From: Clostridia bacterium | Lineage (GTDB): Bacteria > Bacillota > Clostridia > Oscillospirales > CAG-272 | Reading direction: 5' to 3' | Length of the DNA: 47,493 bases | NCBI GenBank assembly: GCA_017503325.1 | Contig: JAFVTI010000036.1 | Span: forward strand, 1 to 47,493 | In this document: positions 9,595-17,100 of the stretch, piece by piece | Layout of the letters: the number at the start of each line of letters is the position of its first letter | Numbering within the stretch: position 1 is the stretch's first letter | Translations under genes and position numbers: made by a program | Notes under the pieces: generated by a model | Told to the model about the DNA's origin: nothing | What the model saw: only the letters and a program-made list of their open reading frames with translations | Database searches by the model: none

Positions 9595-9948
9595 ATGCAA
9601 ACAAGAATCAAGCTTTTTGTCGTCGTCGTGCTGTGCGTGCTGCTTTGTGCGAACATGGCGTTGCCTGTGTGCGCTTTTGGCGCGAGTGACCCGAATAACT
9701 CGCCTATCGAAAACTTCTTTGACAACGTGATTATGATGCTGTTCGTGATTTTGGCAGGTATATCTCAAGGCAATCCGGTCATATTTGTGATTGGTTTGGT
9801 TTTGTCTGTACTGATTGGCATTGGAATCTGCGTGGCTGCACTTGTGATAGTGATTGTCGTTGCGATCGTGATCATACGCAAAATCAAGAAAAAGCGCAAT
9901 CTGTCGAATACAGTTACTGCTCCGGACACGGAAGATACAACCGAATAG
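9595..9948 (+). CDS. Small exported or membrane protein of unknown function
   Basis: Protein of 117 residues that I do not recognise. It begins with a signal-peptide-like helix (about residues 5-24, ending in a PVCAFGAS cleavage-like site). A short polar segment follows, then one or two strongly hydrophobic helices (about 42-58 and 63-92, rich in Val and Ile). A basic stop-transfer cluster RKIKKKR and a short acidic tail end the protein. The start at 9595 is set by AAAGGAGG 6 bases upstream. It is monocistronic, with its own promoter and terminator. The very simple hydrophobic composition gives no clue to function. Confidence 0.75.
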   Translation: MQTRIKLFVVVVLCVLLCANMALPVCAFGASDPNNSPIENFFDNVIMMLFVILAGISQGNPVIFVIGLVLSVLIGIGICVAALVIVIVVAIVIIRKIKKKRNLSNTVTAPDTEDTTE

Positions 9949-9952
9949 TATG

Positions 9953-9979
9953 AAGGGCGACCGCAAGGTCGCCCTTTTT
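9953..9979 (+). terminator. Terminator, left copy of the island-flanking repeat
   Basis: AAGGGCGACC (9953-9962), loop GCAA, GGTCGCCCTT (9967-9976), then a T-run to 9979. The stretch 9955-9984 is repeated with one mismatch at 12618-12647 on the far side of the RNase III/XRE/HNH island. Confidence 0.9.
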
Positions 9980-9984
9980 GTGTG

Positions 9985-10329
9985 TATCAAGATGCTTCGG
10001 AGCAGTGGATGAGGTTCACTGTGCGGACGCTCTTTGGCCAAGATGGATATGCTATGGGCATATGTCCAAAACGGATAGTGAAAAGCTATTGACAAACAAA
10101 AGAAGCTATGTTACAATGGACGTACAAGAAGGTGGTATAAGTACTTAAACGGCCGGACATAAAACAAAGGCGTTTGACCATGCTGATGCAAGTTGTCGTT
10201 GTCAAATGTGTGTGATTTATGTAATGCATTTTATATACTTGTGCCCGATGGGAGCGCACGGGATACGTGGGCTTTGTCGGGCTATACTTATACCTTCTTG
10301 TAGAAATTACTATAAGGAGGTTGTTTTTT
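9985..10329 (+). promoter_or_regulatory. Promoter and long leader of the RNase III operon
   Basis: TTGACA (10089-10094), 17-bp spacer, TACAAT (10112-10117); transcription should begin near 10124. A perfect 10-bp palindrome TAAGTACTTA (10138-10147) lies just downstream and could be an operator for the XRE protein of the operon (inference). The leader of about 200 nt holds a GCCCGA/TCGGGC stem (10243-10248 with 10277-10282) and ends with AGGAGG (10315-10320). The segment 9985-10080 has small hairpins but no gene. Confidence 0.75.
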
Positions 10330-11400
10330 ATGAACAACGAAACAGCGAAAGTTTTTCAAGAACAAATCGGTTATGTGTTCAAAAACCCTGATTTACTGGA
10401 GCAAGCATTTGTAAGACGCTCCTACTCACAAGAGCATGGTGGCGAGAACAACGAGGTGTTGGAATTTATCGGTGATAAAGTTCTGGATTTTGTTGTTGTT
10501 AAGTTGCTTGCGGAAAGATATGGGTCATTTGCATCAGAGAATGATCATTATGATCCCAATTCAGATTGGGATGAGTTTGTTTCTGATTTGGACGAAGGAC
10601 AGTTGACCGAGATTAAGAAAAAGCTTGTATGCCGACACATGCTTGCAAAACGAATCAGAATGTTTGGCTTTCAATATGCATTGATTATGGGGAAAAGCGA
10701 CGTTGATCAAAATGCGCAGGATAATGAATCTGTACAAGAAGACTTGTTTGAAGCAATTATTGGTGCTGTTGCACTTGATTCAAATTGGGATTTGGCCGCG
10801 TTGGAAAATGTGGTGGATTTAATGTTAGAACCGTTATTCTATTTGGATGAAGGGTTTGATAATGAAATCAATTATGTTGAATTGCTCCAACAGTGGTATC
10901 AAAAAAAGTATCATAGAATTCCATTGTATGAGTACCCCAAGTGGTTATCCTGGAACATACAAAGATCAAATCATAGACAAGGCAATATTTCTTGTAAATT
11001 AAATTTGGTTTTTGAAAATGGAAAAGCAGAAGAGTTTGAAGCAACCGGATATACCAAAAGTGAGGCAAGAATGGTTGTTGCTGAGCAAGCGTATCGATAT
11101 CTTGATGAATGCAATATGTTATTTACCGTGTTCGATGAAATAGGTGAGCCCAGCATGGACAGAGCAATCAATCAACTGCAAGAATTGTACCAAAAGGGGT
11201 ATATTGGTGAGCCATGGTATGAATTTTCTGAATCCTATGACCAAGATGGAAATCCCGTTTGGCGATGCGAGTGTCATGTTGATGGGCAAAAGCGGTATCA
11301 CTACGACTATTACTCGTCTAAAAAAAACGGAAAAAAAGATGTTGCATATAAGATGCTTTGCGACATTTTTCAAAATTGGGAGATTGACGATGAGACTTAA
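10330..11400 (+). CDS. RNase III-family endonuclease with two dsRNA-binding domains
   Basis: Protein of 356 residues, well above the usual 220-250 of bacterial RNase III. The endonuclease domain (about 5-175) carries the signature NEVLEFIGDK, with catalytic acids E45 and D49, and DLFEAIIGA with D138 and E141, so all four metal-binding acids are kept. An acidic insert (about 66-90) is unusual. Two dsRNA-binding domains follow instead of one: about 181-260 (TKSEARMVVAEQAYRYL) and about 278-352 (SSKKNGKKDVAYKMLC). The ATG at 10330 has AGGAGG upstream. The 3' end overlaps the XRE gene by 11 bases. Composition is visibly more AT-rich than neighbouring genes, which suggests transfer. It is unlikely to be the housekeeping rnc. 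Confidence 0.88.
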   Translation: MNNETAKVFQEQIGYVFKNPDLLEQAFVRRSYSQEHGGENNEVLEFIGDKVLDFVVVKLLAERYGSFASENDHYDPNSDWDEFVSDLDEGQLTEIKKKLVCRHMLAKRIRMFGFQYALIMGKSDVDQNAQDNESVQEDLFEAIIGAVALDSNWDLAALENVVDLMLEPLFYLDEGFDNEINYVELLQQWYQKKYHRIPLYEYPKWLSWNIQRSNHRQGNISCKLNLVFENGKAEEFEATGYTKSEARMVVAEQAYRYLDECNMLFTVFDEIGEPSMDRAINQLQELYQKGYIGEPWYEFSESYDQDGNPVWRCECHVDGQKRYHYDYYSSKKNGKKDVAYKMLCDIFQNWEIDDET

Positions 11401-11608
11401 GGAATTGCGCATTCAAAGAGGAGTGACACAGCAAACAGTTGCAGATGCGGTCGGCTGTTCAACAAACAATTATTCCCGCTATGAAAGGAAAGAACGAGAA
11501 CCGGATACGGATATGTTAATCAGATTGGCTGATTATTTTTGTGTTTCGGTAGATTACTTGATTTGTCATGACAAAATATGTTGTACACAAGGAAAAAGTA
11601 ATGATTAA
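11390..11608 (+). CDS. XRE-family helix-turn-helix regulator
   Basis: Protein of 72 residues that is almost only a Cro/C1-type helix-turn-helix domain: LKELRIQRGVTQQTVADAVG is followed by STNNYSRYERKEREPD and LIRLADYFCVSVDYLI. Small proteins of this kind commonly repress their own operon. It overlaps the end of the RNase III gene (11 bases) and the start of the HNH gene (8 bases), so the three are translationally coupled. A weak GGGAG lies about 7 bases before the ATG. A candidate operator is the palindrome at 10138-10147. Confidence 0.88.
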   Translation: MRLKELRIQRGVTQQTVADAVGCSTNNYSRYERKEREPDTDMLIRLADYFCVSVDYLICHDKICCTQGKSND

Positions 11609-12608
11609 CATTAACGATTTCAAAGAGGAAAAATTCTGTATATACAAGGGCGAAGAATATTTAGTGCGGGATAATGGTGCTGTTTTGCGAAAGTCGCGTC
11701 CGGGACAGAGACATCGCAAGCTCGATGATGAATGGACTTTTGGAACTCAAAACGAAACAGGTTATCTTGTGATAGGTAAGGAGAGAGTTCATAGAATTGT
11801 CGCGACGGCGTTTCATGGAGAGCCACCAACAAAAGAGTACATTGCTGATCATATTGACACAAACAGACATAACAACAGACCGGGAAATTTGAGATGGGTA
11901 ACAAAACTGGAAAATTCTGTACTCAATGAAATCACACGTGAGAAAATTGAGTTTTTGACCGGTGTGAGTATTTTTGAATTTTTGAAAAATCCATCGTTGT
12001 ACAGAGATCGTTTGGTTACCCCTGATTTGTCATGGATGCGTCGTGTAACCGAAGAAGAAGCAAAGTCATGCTTGGAGAATGTGACGTGTTGGGCGAAACG
12101 TAAGACAAGGCATACTGTTCCAACATCGTCAAAAATCGGTGAGTGGATATATCAGCCGCATGCGAATTCCGAATTGACGGATAGCCATGCGTATGTATGG
12201 CAAGAGGACAGGAAAGATGATAAAGTTACGGATTCGTTGACACCAATGGCAAAGCAAAAAGATTGGCTGATTCCAACTGATTTTGTTTGCTGTCCGGATA
12301 ATATAGGGGAAAATCCGATTCAATCGTATTGGGAACGTCTTTCGGAAGGAATCGTGTTTTCAACGAATCGCTATGGAGATTCAAAAATCGTCAAAAAGGC
12401 TTTGGTTGACGACAATGCCATTGTCGCTATTACCGCTATACCGTCAGCTGTTAAACCTTTCGCATTAGTAAGGATTACATACGAAAACGGGTATTATTTA
12501 CATGCAAATCTTGGTTCGTTCTTTTCGGATATTGGAGCGAAAAAACACTTTACGCTTGAACAAGGATTGGAATGGACCGGGGGAGAGTGTATTGACGATT
12601 ATTGCTGA
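11601..12608 (+). CDS. HNH endonuclease with unknown C-terminal domain
   Basis: Protein of 335 residues. The N-terminal part holds an HNH_3-type nuclease core: H64 in VHRIVATAF, H84 in ADHID, and N91/N96 in NNRPGNLRWVT, the layout seen in phage and homing HNH nucleases. Residues about 140-335 match nothing I recognise; they are polar and contain KIGEWIYQPH. The ATG at 11601 is preferred over 11568 because AAGGA stands 7 bases before it and it overlaps the XRE stop. It is third in the operon with RNase III and XRE, is AT-rich like them, and ends at a hairpin. Substrate (phage DNA, host site or own element) is unknown. Confidence 0.85.
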   Translation: MININDFKEEKFCIYKGEEYLVRDNGAVLRKSRPGQRHRKLDDEWTFGTQNETGYLVIGKERVHRIVATAFHGEPPTKEYIADHIDTNRHNNRPGNLRWVTKLENSVLNEITREKIEFLTGVSIFEFLKNPSLYRDRLVTPDLSWMRRVTEEEAKSCLENVTCWAKRKTRHTVPTSSKIGEWIYQPHANSELTDSHAYVWQEDRKDDKVTDSLTPMAKQKDWLIPTDFVCCPDNIGENPIQSYWERLSEGIVFSTNRYGDSKIVKKALVDDNAIVAITAIPSAVKPFALVRITYENGYYLHANLGSFFSDIGAKKHFTLEQGLEWTGGECIDDYC

Positions 12609-12617
12609 TAGTTTATG

Positions 12618-12640
12618 GGGCGACCGCAAGGTCGCCCTTT
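12618..12640 (+). terminator. Terminator, right copy of the island-flanking repeat
   Basis: GGGCGACC (12618-12625), loop GCAA, GGTCGCCC (12630-12637), then TTTC. The surrounding 30 bases (12618-12647) equal 9955-9984 except for one position. Confidence 0.85.
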
Positions 12641-12647
12641 CTGTGTG

Positions 12648-12920
12648 ACTTGGGCGTTTGTGTGAGAAAAGCGTTTCCGTTCTTTCTTTGAGCAAGTAGC
12701 CGCAAAGAAATGAACCAGTAATTCGCTGCGCGAATTGAAATGGCGTTTTTTCGGGGCGCTGCCGGTTGAATTTTGGATGCTGAATTTTGTAGAAATTCAG
12801 CATCGGGTGGCGTCGCTGACACTCAAACGCATAACAGCATTCACACGCCACCATGCTTTTTGAAAAGGCTCGATCCAAACTTTCATGAGTTTCGTAATTG
12901 TGCCTTAACCGCAATTTTAC
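12648..12920. repeat. Structured intergenic repeat upstream of polA
   Basis: No gene is seen. Hairpins follow one another: AATTCGC with GCGAATT (12720-12736), GATGCTGAATTT with AAATTCAGCATC (12776-12804), and GGTGGCGT with ACGCCACC (12806-12852). The first part (TTCTTTCTTTGAGCAA...GCAAAGAA) resembles the spacer behind dinB. Confidence 0.45.
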
Positions 12921-12950
12921 TTGACAACCGTCACATTTTTATGATACAAT
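12921..12950 (+). promoter_or_regulatory. Sigma-A promoter of polA
   Basis: TTGACA (12921-12926), 18-bp spacer, TACAAT (12945-12950). AAGGAG (12969-12974) then stands 6 bases before the polA ATG. Confidence 0.87.
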
Positions 12951-12980
12951 AAAAAGGATAACGAAAATAAGGAGAAGAGC

Positions 12981-15527
12981 ATGAAAACCTTACTTTGCAT
13001 TGACGGTAACAGCATTCTCAACCGTGCGTTTTACGGCATTCGTGCGCTGTCCACCAAGGACGGCACGCCCACCAACGCGCTGTACGGAATGATCAATATC
13101 TTTTCCAAGCATATAGAAGAATACAAGCCCGATTTTGCGGCGGTGGCCTTTGACCTCAAAGCCCCCACCTTCCGCCATAAAATGTACGACGAATACAAGG
13201 CAGGCCGTCACGCCATGCCCGATGAGCTGGCGGCGCAAATGCCGATCGCCAAGCAGATCGTGCCCATGCTCGGTCTGCACGTGTTGCAGTACGAGGGCTA
13301 CGAGGCTGACGACATTCTGGGCACGCTGGCCGCTATGGCTCGCGCATACGGTGAGGGTTGTCGTGCGCTCATCCTGACGGGTGACCGTGACTCCTTGCAG
13401 CTCATTGACGCAAACACCAATATTCTGCTTGCCACCAATCAGGACACGATTGTCATGGACAGGGAAGCGTTCTTTGCCAAGTACGGCGTGCAGCCCGAGC
13501 AATTCGTGGACGTCAAGGCACTCATGGGTGACAGCTCCGACCATATCCCGGGCGTGCCCGGCATTGGCGAGAAGACCGCGCTCAAGCTGATTTCCGAATA
13601 TGGCTCGTTGGACGGCGTTTACGAGGCGATGCCCACCGCCAAGCACACGCCTTCGGTGCGCACCAAGCTGGAAAACGGCAAAGATAGCGCGTATCTCTCG
13701 CAAGCCCTTGCGCGCATTTGCTGCGAGGTGCCCATGAGCGAGACGTTGGACGACCTTGTCTACACCGGCCTTGACCGTACCGCTGCGCGCGACATGTTCA
13801 CGCGCCTGGAATTTACCGGCTATATCAAGCGCTTTGGCCTTGATAAGGAGCAAGCTCCCGCGCAAACCGATCTTTGTGTTGATTCGACCTCTGATTCTCC
13901 CGCGCAACCCGCCACTTTGACCGAGGTCACAAGCCTTGCAGACCTTTCGGGTGACCTGATCGGCCTTGATTTTGCAGACGGCTGTGCTATGCTGACCGAC
14001 GGTGCGCACGTGCTTGAATACACGGGCGATCTTGCCGCTCTGCAGGCTTTCCTTGCGGACAAGCAGGTAGCCGCCTACGATTGCAAGAGCCTTTACCGTG
14101 CGCTTTTGGCCGCGGGCTGCAGCTTCAAGGGCTGCACCTTTGACGTCATGCTTGCCGCATGGGTGGACGATCCGGGGCAGGGCAGCTATGCGCTTGATCG
14201 CCTGACCGTTTCTTATCTTGGCGAGATTTACAATGAGCAAACGCCTGCCGCCGTGTACGCATGGCGCATGGTTGGCCCTCTTACGCAAAAGCTGAAGGAA
14301 AGCGGCCAGTACGACCTGCTCATGGACATCGAAATGCCGCTTGCCGCCGTGCTTGCCGACATGGAGGACTACGGATGCTTGGTTGACTGCGAGGGCATTG
14401 CCCGCTACGGTATGCTGTTGGATGCGCACATCGGTTCGCTTGAAGAGCGCATTCACTTCTCGGCAGGAGGCCCCTTCAATATCAATTCTCCCAAGCAGCT
14501 TGGCGAGGTGTTGTTTGAGCGGCTTGGCCTTCCCGCAGGCAAAAAGACCAAGACCGGCTATTCCACGGGCGCAGAGGTGCTGGAAAAGCTGAAAAAATAC
14601 CATCCGATCATCGAGGACATTCTGGAATACCGCCAGATGACTAAGCTCAAATCCACCTACGTGGAGGGGCTTTTGGCCGTGGCGGATGAAAATTCCCGCA
14701 TTCATACCACCTTCAAGCAGACCGGCACCGCTACGGGCAGACTTTCCTCGACCGAGCCCAATCTGCAGAATATTCCCATCAAAACCGAGCTTGGCAGGGA
14801 GCTGCGCAGATATTTCATTCCCAAAAACGAGGATTACGTGCTGCTGGATGCCGACTATTCGCAGATCGAGCTGCGCCTTTTGGCCGTCATTTCGGACGAC
14901 GAGGCCATGAAGCAGGCGTTTATCGACGGCGCGGACATTCACACCTCCACCGCTTGCCGCGTATTCGGCGTTGCGCCCAATGGCGTCAGCGTGGAGCTGC
15001 GCAAGCGCGCCAAGGCTATCAACTTCGGCATTGTGTACGGCATGGGCGAGTTCTCGCTCTCCGAGGATCTGCATATCTCGCGCGCTGCCGCCAAGGAGTA
15101 TATCCAAAGCTATATGGCAAGCTATCCGGGCGTTTCGGCGTATCTTTCAAACGTGGTGAAGCAAGCCTACGACGACGGCTACGTGACCACCATGTTCGGC
15201 CGACGCAGAAATATTCCCGAGCTTTCCGCCTCCAACAAAAACGTCAAGGCCTTTGGCGAGAGAGTTGCCATGAACAGCCCTATCCAGGGAACTGCTGCCG
15301 ATATCATCAAGATTGCCATGGTCCGCGTGGACAAGGCGCTGCGCGAGAGCGGCTTTGATGCAAAGCTGATCCTGCAGGTGCACGACGAGCTGATCGTGGA
15401 ATGTCACAAGGACTGCCGCGACGCTGTGCTTGCGATGCTGCAATCCGAGATGGAAAACGCCGTCTCTCTCTCCGTGCCCATGTCGGTAGACGCCAAGTGG
15501 GGCAAGGACTGGTACGAAGCACATTAA
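12981..15527 (+). CDS. polA: DNA polymerase I
   Basis: Protein of 848 residues; removes primers and fills gaps in replication and excision repair. The N-terminal 5' nuclease domain (about 1-290) is intact, with DGNSILNRAF, YEADDILGT, TGDRDSLQL and GVPGIGEKTA. The central 3'-5' exonuclease-like domain (about 310-470) lacks the catalytic acids: the DxE motif reads LDFADG and the second motif AYDCKSLYRAL has no Asp at the expected place, so proofreading should be absent, as in many Bacillota. The polymerase domain has motif A (DADYSQIELRLLA), motif B (RKRAKAINFGIVYGMG) and motif C (QVHDELIVE). The permease gene follows after 31 bp and probably shares its transcript. Confidence 0.97.
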   Translation: MKTLLCIDGNSILNRAFYGIRALSTKDGTPTNALYGMINIFSKHIEEYKPDFAAVAFDLKAPTFRHKMYDEYKAGRHAMPDELAAQMPIAKQIVPMLGLHVLQYEGYEADDILGTLAAMARAYGEGCRALILTGDRDSLQLIDANTNILLATNQDTIVMDREAFFAKYGVQPEQFVDVKALMGDSSDHIPGVPGIGEKTALKLISEYGSLDGVYEAMPTAKHTPSVRTKLENGKDSAYLSQALARICCEVPMSETLDDLVYTGLDRTAARDMFTRLEFTGYIKRFGLDKEQAPAQTDLCVDSTSDSPAQPATLTEVTSLADLSGDLIGLDFADGCAMLTDGAHVLEYTGDLAALQAFLADKQVAAYDCKSLYRALLAAGCSFKGCTFDVMLAAWVDDPGQGSYALDRLTVSYLGEIYNEQTPAAVYAWRMVGPLTQKLKESGQYDLLMDIEMPLAAVLADMEDYGCLVDCEGIARYGMLLDAHIGSLEERIHFSAGGPFNINSPKQLGEVLFERLGLPAGKKTKTGYSTGAEVLEKLKKYHPIIEDILEYRQMTKLKSTYVEGLLAVADENSRIHTTFKQTGTATGRLSSTEPNLQNIPIKTELGRELRRYFIPKNEDYVLLDADYSQIELRLLAVISDDEAMKQAFIDGADIHTSTACRVFGVAPNGVSVELRKRAKAINFGIVYGMGEFSLSEDLHISRAAAKEYIQSYMASYPGVSAYLSNVVKQAYDDGYVTTMFGRRRNIPELSASNKNVKAFGERVAMNSPIQGTAADIIKIAMVRVDKALRESGFDAKLILQVHDELIVECHKDCRDAVLAMLQSEMENAVSLSVPMSVDAKWGKDWYEAH

Positions 15528-15558
15528 ATGAGTATACGAAAGACGAAAGGAAGACATC

Positions 15559-16902
15559 ATGATACCACAGGCGTTTCTTGACCAATATGGCATGATCATT
15601 GCCATCGTTCTCTTCGCCGTGACCTACGTTCTGATGCTGGCCTTCAGTAAAATCCGTCCCTATATCGCACTCAGCTCTGCCGTGCTGTTTATCGCAACAG
15701 GTATGCTGCCGCTTTCCGAGATCTGGGGCACCGGCCTTGATATGAGCAGCCTGAACGTTCTGCTCATGATTGCAGGCACCATGGGTCTTGTCGCGCTCTT
15801 TATCGAGAGCAGAATGCCCGAGCTGCTGGCCGATCTGGTCATGTCCTGCTGTCCCAACGTGATGGTGGCTGCAGTGGCACTTTCGCTGTTTGCGGGCATT
15901 ATCTCGGCATTTGTGGACAACGTCGCTACCGTGCTGATGATCGCACCCGTTGCTCTTGAGATCTGCAAAAAGCTCAAGACCAATCCCGTACCCTTTATTA
16001 TTGCGATTGCCGTTTCCTCTAATTTGCAGGGAGCCGCAACGCTTGTCGGTGACACCACCGCCATCATGCTTGGCTCGGCGCTCAACATGAGCTTCCTTGA
16101 TTTCTTCTGGTATAACGGCCGTCCCGGTATGTTCTTTATCGTGGAGCTTGGCGCGATCATTTCCGCGCTGATCCTGGCCTTTCTGTTCCTCAAGGAGCGA
16201 AAGAAGAAGGTGGACAAGATTACCGCGTACACCAAAGTCACCGATTACGTGCCCGGTATTCTGTTGGTCGTCATGCTGATTTTGCTGATCACCGCATCCT
16301 TTATTCCCAACATGCCCGACGTCACAAACGGCGCGATCTGCTGTGTGCTGCTTGTCATTGGTCTTGTTTACACCGCCATCCGCAAAAAGAGCTTCAAGGC
16401 GATCCTTGCGCCCATCAAAGCAATTGACTACGAAACCATTCTGCTGCTGCTCGGTCTGTTCCTGGTCATTGGCGGCATTTCCGCACAGGGCGTGATCGAC
16501 TGGCTGGCACAGATGCTGGTTCAGGCAGGCGGAGGCAACCTCTTCTTAATGTACACGGTCATCGTCTGGGCATCGGTTCTGATCTCTGCATTCATTGATA
16601 ATATCCCATACGTGGCCACCATGATCCCGGTCATCGGCTCGATCTCGGCAGCACTTTCCGCGACCATGGGCGTGGATGCGGGCCTGATTGCCATCCCGCT
16701 GTACTTCGGCCTTTTATCCGGTGCAACGCTTGGCGGCAACTGCACACCCATCGGTGCGTCTGCCAACATCACGGGTATCGGCATCCTGCGTAAGGAAGGG
16801 TACACGGTCAAGAACGGCGACTTCTTCAAGATCGGTATTCCGTTCACGCTGGCCGCCATCGTACCCGCGTACATCATCATCTGGCTGTTCTTTGGCGTAT
16901 AA
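15559..16902 (+). CDS. ArsB/NhaD-type (SLC13-like) ion permease
   Basis: Inner-membrane transporter of 447 residues with about 10-11 hydrophobic helices. It shows the internal duplication of the ion transporter superfamily: the first half has SAFVDNVATVLMIAPV and the second has SAFIDNIPYVATMIPV, each followed by a Gly/Thr-rich loop (LVGDTTAIMLGSA and GGNCTPIGASANI). These paired motifs form the substrate and ion site in this family. The substrate (arsenite, an organic acid or Na+/H+ exchange) cannot be told; no arsenic genes are nearby. GAAAGGAAG serves as ribosome binding site. It ends at a strong terminator. Confidence 0.88.
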   Translation: MIPQAFLDQYGMIIAIVLFAVTYVLMLAFSKIRPYIALSSAVLFIATGMLPLSEIWGTGLDMSSLNVLLMIAGTMGLVALFIESRMPELLADLVMSCCPNVMVAAVALSLFAGIISAFVDNVATVLMIAPVALEICKKLKTNPVPFIIAIAVSSNLQGAATLVGDTTAIMLGSALNMSFLDFFWYNGRPGMFFIVELGAIISALILAFLFLKERKKKVDKITAYTKVTDYVPGILLVVMLILLITASFIPNMPDVTNGAICCVLLVIGLVYTAIRKKSFKAILAPIKAIDYETILLLLGLFLVIGGISAQGVIDWLAQMLVQAGGGNLFLMYTVIVWASVLISAFIDNIPYVATMIPVIGSISAALSATMGVDAGLIAIPLYFGLLSGATLGGNCTPIGASANITGIGILRKEGYTVKNGDFFKIGIPFTLAAIVPAYIIIWLFFGV

Positions 16903-16912
16903 TTTCTAAACA

Positions 16913-16940
16913 AAAAGCCCTTGCTGTTGCAAGGGCTTTT
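16913..16940 (+). terminator. Terminator after polA-permease
   Basis: AAAAGCCCTTGC (16913-16924), loop TGTT, GCAAGGGCTTTT (16929-16940): a perfect 12-bp stem with its own A- and T-tracts. Confidence 0.92.
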
Positions 16941-17011
16941 GAATATTTTTGGCAAATTGACCAAAGCATCGCGATTTTCTTTGTTGGTATAGGAGAAAAA
17001 ACACAATATAC

Positions 17012-17040
17012 TTGCCAAACGGAATTTTGAATGCTATAAT
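17012..17040 (+). promoter_or_regulatory. Sigma-A promoter of the large lipoprotein gene
   Basis: TTGCCA (17012-17017), 17-bp spacer, TATAAT (17035-17040). The leader is about 55 bases, with GAAAGGGAAAC before the start codon. Confidence 0.83.
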
Positions 17041-17100
17041 GAAACTATTATAGGATTTCAATATGATTTGAACCTGTAAAATAAAAAACGAAAGGGAAAC

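Noticed and set aside
10124..10329. T-box or other known riboswitch in the RNase III leader
   Set aside because: No T-box motif, no terminator hairpin with T-run before the start codon, and the downstream gene is not a metabolic gene.
9985..12617. Island as a simple insertion sequence
   Set aside because: No transposase or recombinase gene and no inverted terminal repeats; only a 30-bp direct repeat that is also a terminator.
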